Origin: Gammaproteobacteria bacterium HGW-Gammaproteobacteria-15
GTDB lineage: Bacteria > Pseudomonadota > Gammaproteobacteria > Enterobacterales > Alteromonadaceae
NCBI GenBank assembly: GCA_002840125.1
Contig: PGZF01000002.1
Coordinates: forward strand, 62,001-126,000
Length of the DNA stretch: 64,000 bases
Direction: 5' to 3'
Shown one piece after another: positions 50,951 to 60,207 of this stretch. Within the stretch, counting starts at the first letter, position 1. The number at the start of each line of letters is the position of its first letter. Under the pieces are notes generated by a model. That model did not search any database and had not been told where the DNA came from. It saw nothing but the letters and a program-made list of their open reading frames with translations. The position numbers were made by a program, and so were the translations under genes.

Positions 50951-51544
50951 ATGTTGAAGAAAGCCATTGTTTCAATGTTGTTATTGTCTGTGTCATGTTT
51001 TTCCCACGCTGGCCTGATCAGTGCCGATTTCCGCACTGAGTCCCATCTACCCACTTATTCGCAATCAGGTGCCAAAACCTATCAGAATTTGGCTGCCGAG
51101 ATTGGTGGTGGCGCAGAGCTGAAAAACAAACATCTGTTAGCAAACCCGGCAAATTGGGGTGGTGGTGTGGTATGGATGGACTTTGATCCGCTAAGCAGCA
51201 TTTTGACATTAACCTCAAAAGATAACTGGGATTTTGAGACGTTTGATGCCTGGATGAGTAATATTCTGTTTAGCGAGTCAGGTGAATCTATCCTTGGTTT
51301 TTCTTTATTGAGTAACAATCTGGTAACAAACGGCATTCAGCCGATACTGTCATATACTGCCAACAGCCTGCATATTTCCTATAGCAGTGTGCCGGTATTT
51401 AATTTTACCGGCGGTCAGGCTACCTTTTTGGTTCAGACCGGTATTGCACAGGTTCCGGCAACTGTACCCGAGCCTGCGTCACTGGCCATTTTTGGCCTGG
51501 CGTTATTAGGTTTAGGTATTGGCCGCAGAGTGTCACGCCGTTAA
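50951..51544 (+). CDS. PEP-CTERM sorting-domain protein
   Basis: A 197-residue secreted protein. The signal peptide is MLKKAIVSMLLLSVSCFSHA. The mature region is rich in beta strands, Gly and Ser and has no motif I recognise. The C-terminus is a textbook PEP-CTERM signal: VPEPASL, a hydrophobic helix (AIFGLALLGLGIG) and RRVSRR. An exosortase (EpsH type) would cut and anchor it at the surface, usually with exopolysaccharide export; no exosortase is in the window. ATG 50951 is chosen because AAGAAGG is nine bases upstream, while ATG 50942 directly abuts it. Confidence 0.9.
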   Translation: MLKKAIVSMLLLSVSCFSHAGLISADFRTESHLPTYSQSGAKTYQNLAAEIGGGAELKNKHLLANPANWGGGVVWMDFDPLSSILTLTSKDNWDFETFDAWMSNILFSESGESILGFSLLSNNLVTNGIQPILSYTANSLHISYSSVPVFNFTGGQATFLVQTGIAQVPATVPEPASLAIFGLALLGLGIGRRVSRR

Positions 51545-51560
51545 TCAATACCCCGCTTAT

Positions 51561-51590
51561 TAAAAAAATGCCCCGTTTTTCGGGGCTTTT
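51561..51590 (+). terminator. Rho-independent terminator after the PEP-CTERM gene
   Basis: GCCCCG (51570-51575) and CGGGGC (51581-51586) form a stem with a five-T loop, with an A run before and a T run after. It starts 16 bp after the stop codon and could act in both directions. Confidence 0.9.
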
Positions 51591-51829
51591 TAATGCCAGC
51601 AGGTTTTTACCTTGTCAGGGCGCTGTGCCGCTAAGTTATTTCGTGAAACATATACTGCAACAGCTTCTTACAAATCTTCATATTTATTCTATTCCGCTCG
51701 GTAAAAAATATGCTATTTTACTGGCGTTTAATCTTATTTCCTCTGCTTATTACATAACATTCCCGCGTGATACTGCTGCAGCCTGCATTGCTGTCTGCAG
51801 TTAAAGGCGGCCAGCTTAAAGGTGCTTGT

Positions 51830-53014
51830 ATGACAAGAATGTCATTATCTTCCGGTGCAGCTAAGTTAACAGCTGTCATGTTTTCACTTGGTTTACTAAG
51901 TGCCTGCTCAGAGCCTTCTGCCGCATCAGACGCCGGTGGCGGTGGCATGCCACCGGCTACCGTAAATGTGCAAAAGGTAGAATTGAAAACTGTACCTTTG
52001 CTGATCGAAAGCCCGGCGTTGCTGGCTGGTTCACGCGAGGTGGAAATTCGTGCCCGGGTGTCCGGTATTTTAGAAAAACGTAATTTTACCGAAGGTGCGG
52101 CGGTTAAAGCTGAACAGACATTATTCAGCCTGGACGCGGCGCCTTTTCAGGCTGCGGTAAACCGTAATAAAGCCGAATTAGCGGCGGCACAAGCACGCCG
52201 GGCGCAGGCCGAGCGCACACTTAAACGGTTGGATAAACTGCGCAAAGACGGTGCCGTGTCGCAACAAAGCTATGATGATGCTTTGTCGGCACTGGATGTT
52301 GCCGGAGCTGATGTAAAAACGGCTGAGGCCATTTTGCAGCAGTCACAATTACAGCTGAACTATACCGAAGTGCGTTCGCCAATTAATGGTGTGGTTAGCC
52401 GGGAGTTGGTATCAGAGGGCACCTTGGTATCAGGCCCAGAGTTGTTGTTAACGCACGTTACCCAGTTAGACCCAATGTATGTGCGCTTCTCTGTGGCAGA
52501 GCGTGATCAACTGAAACTGCGTGCTGAAGCGCAAAACGGCAAGGTTGATTTACCTGAAAAATGGCAGGTTAAGCTGCTGCTGGCCGATGGCTCGGTGTAT
52601 AACCAGGCTGGCGTGGTAGATTTTTCTGATGTACGCATTAATACCCAAACCGGCACCAGTGAAATGAAAGCTGAAATTGCTAACCCCGACGCCTTGCTGC
52701 GCCCGGGCCAGTTTGTGCGTATTCAACTGGAAGGCGCGGTACGGCATAACGCCATAGTAGTGCCACAAAAGGCTGTATTGGACAGTGGAACCGGTAAATT
52801 TGTTTACCTGTTAGCCGATGGCGAGCAGGGCGGTAAAGTGGCTTTACCTGCGCCGGTTGAAGTAGGCGAGTGGGTAAAGCTGGATAACGGCAATGGCTGG
52901 GTAATTAAAAGCGGCCTGAAAAGTGGCGATGTGGTGATCATCGAAGGTATGGCGCGCATTTTCTTCCCCGGTATGCCGGTGCAACTGGCTGCATCTGCGG
53001 CTGATGCAGGTTAA
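51830..53014 (+). CDS. RND efflux periplasmic adaptor lipoprotein (AcrA/MexA type)
   Basis: A 394-residue adaptor with lipobox LLSACS, anchored in the inner membrane. PGSREVEI-type N-terminal barrel-sandwich elements are visible (LAGSREVEIRARVSGILEKR), then a coiled-coil hairpin (AALAAAQ-type region ARRAQAERTLKRLDKLRKDG), LNYTEVRSPINGVVSREL, and the beta-barrel MYVRFSVAERDQL. It links the RND pump to an outer-membrane channel. ATG 51830 follows AAAGG at good spacing; a 21-codon longer frame is not needed. Pump gene starts 17 bp downstream. No regulator is adjacent. Confidence 0.92.
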   Translation: MTRMSLSSGAAKLTAVMFSLGLLSACSEPSAASDAGGGGMPPATVNVQKVELKTVPLLIESPALLAGSREVEIRARVSGILEKRNFTEGAAVKAEQTLFSLDAAPFQAAVNRNKAELAAAQARRAQAERTLKRLDKLRKDGAVSQQSYDDALSALDVAGADVKTAEAILQQSQLQLNYTEVRSPINGVVSRELVSEGTLVSGPELLLTHVTQLDPMYVRFSVAERDQLKLRAEAQNGKVDLPEKWQVKLLLADGSVYNQAGVVDFSDVRINTQTGTSEMKAEIANPDALLRPGQFVRIQLEGAVRHNAIVVPQKAVLDSGTGKFVYLLADGEQGGKVALPAPVEVGEWVKLDNGNGWVIKSGLKSGDVVIIEGMARIFFPGMPVQLAASAADAG

Positions 53015-53031
53015 CAGGCAAGGATCAGCTT

Positions 53032-56000
53032 ATGTTCTCTCGTTATTTTATTGATCGGCCTATCTTTGCACTGGTGATAGGTATTTTTATCTGTCTGGCA
53101 GGCCTGGCTGCTATGCGCAGCCTGCCGGTAGCGCAATACCCTGAAATTGCACCGCCTGTGGTGCAGGTAATGGCAGTGTACCCCGGAGCTTCTTCAGAAG
53201 TGCTGGAGCAAACGGTAGCGGCGCCGCTGGAAAACGCCATTACCGGTGTAGAGGGCATGATGTATATGTCGTCTACCTCTACCAGTTCAGGCATTACCAC
53301 CATTTTTATTACCTTTGAAATTGGCACTGACGTTGATCAGGCCGCGGTAAATGTGAATAACCGCGTTAGCAAAGTAGAAGCGCGTTTGCCCGAGGAAGTA
53401 CGCCGCCAGGGCATAACGGTAGAAAAAGGCTCATCGAGCTTTTTACAGGTGCTGGCGTTTTATTCACCTGATGGCAGCCGTGATGATTTATGGACGTCAA
53501 ACTATGTAACGTTAAACGTACTGGACCGGTTAAAACGTATTCCCGGTACCACTAACGTGCAGATTTTTGGTGCTAAAGATTACGCTATGCGCATCTGGCT
53601 GCGGCCGGATCAGATGAGCCAGCTTAAAGTCACGGTGCCGGAAGTTGCGGCGGCGTTAAGTGAGCAAAATGCCCAGTTTGCTGCCGGTAAAATTGGTGCC
53701 ACCCCAACCTCAGCCGACGCGCAGGAACTGGTGTATACCGTTACCGCGCAGGGGCGTTTTTCTACTGCCGAAGAGTTTGAAAATGTCATTATCCGCGCTA
53801 ACCCGGACGGCAGTACATTACGCATAAAAGATATTGCCAGGGTAGAACTGGGTTCCCGCGATTATGACTTTGTCGGCCAGTACAACGGCCAGTCATCTAC
53901 GCTGGTGGGTATATTTTTGCAGCCCGGCGCTAATGCCCTGGATGTAGCAGATGAAGTAAACCGCACTATTGCTGAATTAAAGCAGCGTTTTCCAAGCGGC
54001 CTGGCTCAGGCTACACCTTATGACACCACCCGTTTTGTTGAAGTGTCGATCAGTGAAGTGGTAAAAACCCTGGCTGAAGCCATGCTGCTGGTGTTTCTGG
54101 TGGTGTATCTGTTTTTACAAAACTGGCGTGCTACGTTAATTCCAATTCTGGCGGTACCTATTTCATTGCTGGGCACTTTTGCCGGTTTGTATATGCTGGG
54201 TTATTCCATTAATACGCTGACACTGTTTGGTATGGTGCTGTCGATAGGCATAGTGGTTGATGATGCCATAGTAGTACTGGAAAACGTTGAACGTATTATG
54301 CACGAAGAGCATGTGTCGGCGCGTGATGCTGCAATAAAAGCCATGCAGGAAGTGTCGGGCCCGGTAGTGGCTATAGTAATGGTACTGTGCGCGGTGTTTG
54401 TGCCGATTGCCTTTTTAGGTGGTTTAACCGGCGAGCTGTTTCGCCAGTTTGCCGTAACCATTTCTATCGCGGTAAGTTTATCCGGTGTGGTTGCACTGGT
54501 GATGACACCGGCACTGTGCGTGATGATTTTGCGCCATGAGCATAAACAAACAGCGAAGTTTTTCCTCTGGTTTAATGACTTTTTCCAGCGTATTACCGGT
54601 AAATATGTCTCAACTGTGGGGTTCTTCCTGCGCCGTGGTTTACTGGCACTGGTACTGGTAGGCGGCATGATTTTTATCACTGCCGGTATGTGGAAGGCTA
54701 CACCGGGTTCGCTGGTGCCGGATGAAGATCAGGGCTTTTATATAGCCGCAATCTTTTTACCTGACGGTGCCTCGCTGGAGCGCACGCAAAAAGTGACCGA
54801 GCAGGTTATTGCTGCTATCCGCTCTAACCCGGCCAATAAAGATGTGATCAGCTTTGCCGGTTTTGACTTTATCGGCGGCGGTTATAAAAATAGTGCAGCG
54901 ACTATTTTTGTGACCCAGCAAGACTGGAGCGAGCGTGATATCAGCGCCAGCGACCTGGTAAACGAGCTGTTTATGAAAACAGCCGGTATTAATGAAGCAT
55001 TAGTGCTGGCCTTTAACCCGCCGCCTATTTTTGGCCTGGGTAACACCGGTGGCTTTGAGTTTTATCTGCAAAACCGTGGCGATGGCGGGCCGGAAAAGCT
55101 GGCCGAAGCTATGGGTATTATGCAAGGGGCTGCCGGGCAAAGCCCGGTGCTGGCCGGTGTGCAAACACTGTGGCGGCCTAATACGCCGCAGCTGAAGGTA
55201 AACCTGGATCGCGAGCGCGCCAAAGCGCTGGGTGTGCCGGTAAACGATGCTTTTAATACACTGGCTGGTACGCTGGGAACTTACTACGTAAATGACTTTA
55301 ATAAATATGGCCGTGCCTGGCAGGTGTTAATGTCGGCCGATGCACAGTTCAGGATGAAACCAGACGACATCAACCATATTTACGTTAAAAGCCAAAGCGG
55401 TGAGATGATCCCGATGTCGGCACTGGCCGAAATTCAGTACAGCTCGGGCCCGGACAATATGGAGCGCTACAATAACCTGCCTGCGGTAAAACTGCTGGGC
55501 AATGCCGCGCCCGGTTACAGCTCTGGCCAGGCCATTGCCGAAATTGAACGTATTGCCAACACTATGTTGCCACCGGATATCAGTTACGACTGGACCGGCA
55601 GCGCCTTTCAGGAAAAACGTAGCGGTGGCACTACCGGCTTGGCACTGGGCATGGCGGTGGTGATGGTGTTTTTAATTCTGGCGGCGTTATATGAAAAATG
55701 GTCATTGCCACTTTCAGTGCTGCTGGCCATGCCATTTGGTATCTTTGGTGCGCTGGTTGCCGTTTGGATAGCCGGGTTAACCAATGATGTGTACTTCCAG
55801 ATTGGCCTGGTAACCTTGCTCGGGTTAGCGGCGAAAAATGCCATCTTAATTGTTGAGTACGCGTTGATGAAAACGCAGCAGGGCTGGAGCACCGGCACGG
55901 CAGCGCTGGAAGCTGCACGTTTGCGGTTCAGGCCCATTATTATGACGTCACTGGCGTTTATTTTGGGTGTTGTGCCACTGGCATTTAGCAGTGGCGCAGG

Positions 56001-56205
56001 CGCCGGGGCACGTCATAGCGTAGGTACAGGCGTAATGGGCGGTATGATGGCGGCAACCTTCCTGGCAGTGTTTTTTGTACCACTGTTTTTCTACTGGCTA
56101 ACTGAGTTACGCATCCGCGAACCCCGTAGCAAGCAGCAACTGGCCGATGAAATTGCTGAACACCACCGGCAGGAACACCTGGATACCAAAGAGGGCCTGC
56201 TGTGA
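53032..56205 (+). CDS. RND multidrug efflux permease (AcrB/MexB, HAE1 type)
   Basis: A 1057-residue proton-driven inner-membrane trimeric pump. MFSRYFIDRPIFALVIGIFI opens helix one. The proton-relay Asp pair lies in IGIVVDDAIVVLENVERIMH, and the matching Lys in LLGLAAKNAILIVEYALM. Two large periplasmic loops contain typical porter features (GTTNVQIFGAKDYAMRIWL; VPDEDQGFYIAAIFLPDGAS). It exports lipophilic drugs, dyes or detergents with the adaptor encoded just upstream. The operon has no outer-membrane factor, so it presumably borrows a TolC-like protein encoded elsewhere. Confidence 0.95.
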   Translation: MFSRYFIDRPIFALVIGIFICLAGLAAMRSLPVAQYPEIAPPVVQVMAVYPGASSEVLEQTVAAPLENAITGVEGMMYMSSTSTSSGITTIFITFEIGTDVDQAAVNVNNRVSKVEARLPEEVRRQGITVEKGSSSFLQVLAFYSPDGSRDDLWTSNYVTLNVLDRLKRIPGTTNVQIFGAKDYAMRIWLRPDQMSQLKVTVPEVAAALSEQNAQFAAGKIGATPTSADAQELVYTVTAQGRFSTAEEFENVIIRANPDGSTLRIKDIARVELGSRDYDFVGQYNGQSSTLVGIFLQPGANALDVADEVNRTIAELKQRFPSGLAQATPYDTTRFVEVSISEVVKTLAEAMLLVFLVVYLFLQNWRATLIPILAVPISLLGTFAGLYMLGYSINTLTLFGMVLSIGIVVDDAIVVLENVERIMHEEHVSARDAAIKAMQEVSGPVVAIVMVLCAVFVPIAFLGGLTGELFRQFAVTISIAVSLSGVVALVMTPALCVMILRHEHKQTAKFFLWFNDFFQRITGKYVSTVGFFLRRGLLALVLVGGMIFITAGMWKATPGSLVPDEDQGFYIAAIFLPDGASLERTQKVTEQVIAAIRSNPANKDVISFAGFDFIGGGYKNSAATIFVTQQDWSERDISASDLVNELFMKTAGINEALVLAFNPPPIFGLGNTGGFEFYLQNRGDGGPEKLAEAMGIMQGAAGQSPVLAGVQTLWRPNTPQLKVNLDRERAKALGVPVNDAFNTLAGTLGTYYVNDFNKYGRAWQVLMSADAQFRMKPDDINHIYVKSQSGEMIPMSALAEIQYSSGPDNMERYNNLPAVKLLGNAAPGYSSGQAIAEIERIANTMLPPDISYDWTGSAFQEKRSGGTTGLALGMAVVMVFLILAALYEKWSLPLSVLLAMPFGIFGALVAVWIAGLTNDVYFQIGLVTLLGLAAKNAILIVEYALMKTQQGWSTGTAALEAARLRFRPIIMTSLAFILGVVPLAFSSGAGAGARHSVGTGVMGGMMAATFLAVFFVPLFFYWLTELRIREPRSKQQLADEIAEHHRQEHLDTKEGLL

Positions 56206-56236
56206 ATCCGCGCTGACACTGCGAACAGTTAAGCCA

Positions 56237-56276
56237 AATGGCGCTGCCTTATGCTAAGGTAGCGCCATTGTTATTT
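56237..56276 (+). terminator. Rho-independent terminator of the RND operon
   Basis: AATGGCGCTGCCTT (56237-56250) pairs with AAGGTAGCGCCATT (56256-56269), with one G-T wobble and a five-base loop. A T-rich tail (TTATTTTT) follows. Confidence 0.87.
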
Positions 56277-56292
56277 TTGTCACCTGCTAACT

Positions 56293-57591
56293 ATGTCTGA
56301 CACTTTGCCTGATAACACTTTACCCGGTAAAAAAACGCCGTCGAATAAAAGGTCCTTGTTTGGCCCCGCCACCTTAGTTACTGCCGCCTTTATTGGCCCC
56401 GGCACCGTTATTACCGCATCACTTGCCGGCGCGAATTACGGTTATGCCTTAGTGTGGGCGCTGCTGTTTTCCGTGTTTGCCACTATGGTGCTGCAAGAGA
56501 TGGCCGCGCGGCTGGGTATTGTTACCGGCCGTGGCCTCGGCGAAAACCTGCGTGAACTGGTACGCCAGCCACTATTACGCTGGCCGCTGTTGCTGCTGGT
56601 GGTGGCAGCCATTGTTATTGGCAACAGTGCCTATCAGGGCGGTAATATCAGCGGTGCAGCCTTGGGGGCCGATGCATTGTTTGGCCATCTGCCACTGATC
56701 CAGCGCTGGCACAGCAGCACCGGCATTAACCTGTGGGCGCTTTTGCTGGGTGCTTTGGCGGCAGTGGTACTGTGGTTTGGCCAGTATAAGCTGATAGAGC
56801 GTTGTCTTATTGCGTTGGTGCTACTGATGAGCCTGGCATTTATTGGCACTATGCTGCTAACTAAGCCGGATTTGGCGGCGCTGTTTAAAGGTGCTTTTAT
56901 GCCGGTTATTCCGCAAGGTGCAATCTTAACCGTGGTAGCGTTGATTGGTACCACGGTAGTACCATACTCGCTGTTTTTACATGCAGCCGGCGCTGCCCAG
57001 AAATGGCCGAAGCAACATATAGATACCGAGACTGCACTGAAAGCTTCACGCCAGGATATTGCGCTGGCTATTCCGCTTGGTGGCGTTATTTCTATTGCCA
57101 TAGTGTCAACGGCAGCGGCGGCTTTTTTGGGCAGTAAGCAACAGCTGGAAAATGTAGCGCAGTTAGCGCAAAGCTTAACACCGTTGTTTGGTAACGCTGC
57201 TACCTGGTGCCTGGCGCTTGGCCTGATGGCGGCCGGTTTGTCATCGGCTATTACCGCGCCGTTAGCGGCTGCTTATGCGTTGTCGGGTATTTTGGGTAAG
57301 CCGCTTAACCTTAAACTGCCGCTATTTCGCCTTACCTGGCTGTTTATTATTGTGTGTGGTGTGCTGCTGGCGTCACTGGGGATCCGCCCGGTAAGTGTAA
57401 TTTGGTTTGCCCAGGTGGCTAACGGTATTTTGCTACCGTTGATTTGTTTATGTTTATTGCTGGCGATGAACCACGCTTTGCTGGGGCCATATAAAAATAA
57501 CCACTGGCAAAATGGGCTGGGTGTTCTGGTGTTGCTGGTAAGCCTGCTGTTAAGTGGCCGCAGCCTGGCACTGGCATTTTCGCTGTTATAA
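56293..57591 (+). CDS. Divergent NRAMP-family metal transporter
   Basis: A 432-residue protein with about eleven helices of the SLC11/NRAMP fold. Helix one is FIGPGTVITASLAGANYGYA, where classical members have DPGN; here it is GPGT. Helix six reads TTVVPYSLFLHAAGAAQKWP, lacking the metal-binding Met of the classical A-M-P-H. Loss of both metal-coordinating features means manganese/iron selectivity should not be assumed; magnesium-transporting NRAMP-related proteins with altered binding sites are known. The rest, including AAMAARLGIVTGRGL-type intracellular loop (QEMAARLGIVTGRGLGENLR), is standard. ATG lies 17 bp after the RND operon terminator. Confidence 0.85.
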   Translation: MSDTLPDNTLPGKKTPSNKRSLFGPATLVTAAFIGPGTVITASLAGANYGYALVWALLFSVFATMVLQEMAARLGIVTGRGLGENLRELVRQPLLRWPLLLLVVAAIVIGNSAYQGGNISGAALGADALFGHLPLIQRWHSSTGINLWALLLGALAAVVLWFGQYKLIERCLIALVLLMSLAFIGTMLLTKPDLAALFKGAFMPVIPQGAILTVVALIGTTVVPYSLFLHAAGAAQKWPKQHIDTETALKASRQDIALAIPLGGVISIAIVSTAAAAFLGSKQQLENVAQLAQSLTPLFGNAATWCLALGLMAAGLSSAITAPLAAAYALSGILGKPLNLKLPLFRLTWLFIIVCGVLLASLGIRPVSVIWFAQVANGILLPLICLCLLLAMNHALLGPYKNNHWQNGLGVLVLLVSLLLSGRSLALAFSLL

Positions 57592-57616
57592 CCATTGCTT
57601 AAATAACCTTTGCTCG

Positions 57617-58618
57617 CTAGGCATATAACGGACGCTGATGTCGCAGTGTTAAGCGCTGCATGGCACGGGTGCACAGCCGCATTTTTTGCGCGCTGCTGTT
57701 TGCTGCCAGTATGGGCCATTGCTGTGCTGGCCCTTCAAGCCAGTCGGAGTGTTGCAGTATATCCAACCTGCTGTGGAAGTAAGCGGCTAAAGTACCGACA
57801 TCACGCCAGTAATGCGGCAGGCTTTGCTCGCCCGGTAACTGGTTATTGCTAAAGTCGTACACACAGGCTTGTTGCTGGCGAAACAGTGCAGGGAGCAGGT
57901 CGTGGCCAAAGTCTACCGGCTGCGATAGGCTGGTATTATCTAATAGCTGATACAAGCTACTGGCATTAAATAAATAGTTACCCATCGACGCCAGTGCGTA
58001 GCCAGGCTTGCCCGGTATTTGCGGTACTTCGCCCTGCGGTTTTTCAATAAAACCGCAGATACGGTGGTTGTCGTTTACTGTAAAAATACCAAATTGCCGC
58101 GCCTGCGCCACCGGCACTGCTATGGCTGCAACTGTTACGGCAGCCTGTTGCTGTTGATGAAAAGCCAGCATTTGGCGGTAGTCCATTTTATAAACGTGAT
58201 CGGCACTTAGTACGGCTATCACATCAGGGCGCTGATCGCGAATGACACTAAGCTGGGCGGCAACAGCACCTGCAGTACCCTGACAAACAGACGCAGGCGC
58301 CTGATACCATTGTAAAAAGCCACTACGGTTAAACACAGGTTGCCAGAATTGCTGTAAATGCTGGTGCAGGCTGCGTGGTTTGTATTGGGTTAATACCAGC
58401 AGCTGTCGCAAACCCGAGTGCCATAAGTTACTTAGCACAAAGTCAATGACACGCCGGTGCCGAATAAAAGGTAAAGCCGGCTTAGCCTGCTTTAATGTCA
58501 GCGGTTGCAGCCTTTTACCGGCACCACCGGCCAGCACTATGCTAAGCACCTTAGGCTCCGGTACTGGTGGCAGTGGTGCTTGTGGCATAGACACTCTGGT
58601 CCTAGGATCTCTGATCAT
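57617..58618 (-). CDS. GlgC-like ADP-glucose pyrophosphorylase lacking the C-terminal beta-helix
   Basis: A 333-residue nucleotidyltransferase. SIVLAGGAGKRLQPLTLKQA, ALPFIRHRRVIDFVLSNLWH, the QGTAGAV segment, LSADHVYKMDYRQML and ASMGNYLFNASSLYQLL are all GlgC hallmarks, as is HYWRDVGTLAAYFHSRLDIL. GlgC enzymes are normally about 420 residues, with a left-handed beta-helix after this point that carries allosteric contacts and oligomer interfaces; here only about 45 unmatched residues follow. The gene ends 25 bp from the convergent transporter stop, leaving no room for the domain. Either a truncated relic or an unregulated short form. ATG 58618 follows AGAGG. Confidence 0.82.
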   Translation of the reverse strand: MIRDPRTRVSMPQAPLPPVPEPKVLSIVLAGGAGKRLQPLTLKQAKPALPFIRHRRVIDFVLSNLWHSGLRQLLVLTQYKPRSLHQHLQQFWQPVFNRSGFLQWYQAPASVCQGTAGAVAAQLSVIRDQRPDVIAVLSADHVYKMDYRQMLAFHQQQQAAVTVAAIAVPVAQARQFGIFTVNDNHRICGFIEKPQGEVPQIPGKPGYALASMGNYLFNASSLYQLLDNTSLSQPVDFGHDLLPALFRQQQACVYDFSNNQLPGEQSLPHYWRDVGTLAAYFHSRLDILQHSDWLEGPAQQWPILAANSSAQKMRLCTRAMQRLTLRHQRPLYA

Positions 58619-58860
58619 AGCCGGCCTCTGTAAAAGTTATCTGCTCAATAAATGTACACTATGCTGGCAGGCAGCGTTTGATATGTATCAAATGAATTTA
58701 TGATAACCAGGCGAAATGCTGCATTTTCAGCCTTGCTCAAGGGGGCCGCTAAGATGCTGTTTGAATATTTTCAGGTAGTTAGCAGGTTTGGTCATACAAC
58801 AGCGTTATACTAGCGCCATATGTCAGTGTTTTGGGCTGATGCTGTTATACAGGAGAGAAT

Positions 58861-60168
58861 ATGTCGACGCTGGAATATATGTTGCTGATGCTAGTGCTGG
58901 TTGCCAGCAGTGCATTTTTTTCGGTATCTGAAATTGCACTGGCGGCATCACGGAAAATGCGCCTGCGGCTAATGGCAACCGAAGGCGATACCAATGCCGA
59001 GAAGGTTCTGGCGTTGCAGGAACACCCCGGTAACTTTTTTACCATAGTACAAATTGGCCTCAATGCGGTGGCGATTTTGGGTGGTATTTTGGGCGAATCG
59101 GCGTTTACCCCTTACTTTACCGCTTTGTTGGCACTGTTTTTCAGCGGGGCGTGGGTGCCAAGCGCAGGTTTTGCTTTATCGGTATTTTTTGTTACCTCGC
59201 TGTTTATCCTGTTTGCTGACTTAATGCCCAAACGGCTGGCGATGATAGCACCAGAGAAAATTGCCACTAAGGTCGTTAGCCCCATGCTGTTTTTGATCAT
59301 GCTGTTAAAACCTCTGGTTTGGCTGTTTAACAGCCTGGCTAATTTGTTTTTCAGCCTGTTTAATGTGCCCACTATGCGTAAAGACGATATTACCCCGGAA
59401 GATATTATTGCCATGATGGAAGCCGGTGCGCAGGCCGGTGTATTGCAGGAGCATGAACACCAGTTACTGGAAAACGTGTTTGATATGGAATCGCGTACCG
59501 TAACGTCGGCCATGACAGCGCGCGAAAGCCTGATTTTTTTCACCAACAATGAATCACAAGACAACATTAAGGCAAAAATTGCCGAGCATCCGCATGCTAA
59601 ATTTGTCGTTTGTGATGAAGTGCTGGACAAGGTAGTGGGCTATGTCGATACCCGCGATATTCTGATGCAGGTGCTGCACGATCAGCCCATTTCGCTGAAA
59701 AAAGAAGGCATAGTGCGCCTGCCGCTTATTATTCCCGATACGTTATCGCTGTATGAAGTGCTGGAACATTTTAAATCAGCCGGGGTTGATTTCGCTATTA
59801 TTATGAATGAATACGCGCTGGTGGTGGGTATTATTACGCTAAAAGACGTTATGAGCATTGTGATGGGCGAGCTGGTAAGTTCAGAGGAAGAGCAGATAGT
59901 AGCGCGTGATGCTAACTCCTGGCTGGTAGAGGGGTTAACGCCACTGCAGGATGTAATGCGGGTGCTGGACATTGATAGTTTCCCCAGCCCGGAAAATTAT
60001 GAAACTATTGCCGGTTTTATGATGTATACACTGCGCAAAATTCCCAAACGTACCGACTTTGTTCTGCATGGCGGCTATAAGTTTGAGGTAGTGGATATCG
60101 ACAGCTATAAAATTGACCAGCTGCTGGTTACCCGTATTGGTTCAGCCGAGCCTGCTGTTAAGCTATAA
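58861..60168 (+). CDS. paeA: CNNM/HlyC-CorC family membrane protein PaeA (YtfL)
   Basis: A 435-residue protein nearly colinear with E. coli YtfL/PaeA as I recall it, which is linked to export of polyamines such as cadaverine. A DUF21/CNNM membrane domain opens with SAFFSVSEIALAASRKMRLR and PGNFFTVVQIGLNAVAILGG. Two CBS domains follow (HPHAKFVVCDEVLDKVVGYV; FAIIMNEYALVVGIITLKDV). A C-terminal CorC_HlyC domain (SWLVEGLTPLQDVMRVLDID; TDFVLHGGYKFEVVDIDSYK) ends it. ATG follows AGGAGAGAAT. Single gene with an upstream spacer shared with the divergent glgC-like gene. Confidence 0.9.
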   Translation: MSTLEYMLLMLVLVASSAFFSVSEIALAASRKMRLRLMATEGDTNAEKVLALQEHPGNFFTIVQIGLNAVAILGGILGESAFTPYFTALLALFFSGAWVPSAGFALSVFFVTSLFILFADLMPKRLAMIAPEKIATKVVSPMLFLIMLLKPLVWLFNSLANLFFSLFNVPTMRKDDITPEDIIAMMEAGAQAGVLQEHEHQLLENVFDMESRTVTSAMTARESLIFFTNNESQDNIKAKIAEHPHAKFVVCDEVLDKVVGYVDTRDILMQVLHDQPISLKKEGIVRLPLIIPDTLSLYEVLEHFKSAGVDFAIIMNEYALVVGIITLKDVMSIVMGELVSSEEEQIVARDANSWLVEGLTPLQDVMRVLDIDSFPSPENYETIAGFMMYTLRKIPKRTDFVLHGGYKFEVVDIDSYKIDQLLVTRIGSAEPAVKL

Positions 60169-60178
60169 CCATAAAACC

Positions 60179-60207
60179 ACAGCGCTAGGGTTAAACCTTA
60201 GCGCTGT
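60179..60207. terminator. Hairpin between convergent paeA and DUF5610 genes
   Basis: ACAGCGCTA (60179-60187) pairs with TAGCGCTGT (60199-60207), extended by three inner pairs around a five-base loop. On the minus strand a short U-rich stretch follows. It overlaps the last codons of the DUF5610 gene and begins 11 bp after paeA. Confidence 0.7.

Noticed and set aside
58788..58811. Promoter-like TTGGTC and TATACT before paeA
   Set aside because: The spacer is only 12 bp. A TATACT -10 may be real, but I see no acceptable -35 for it.
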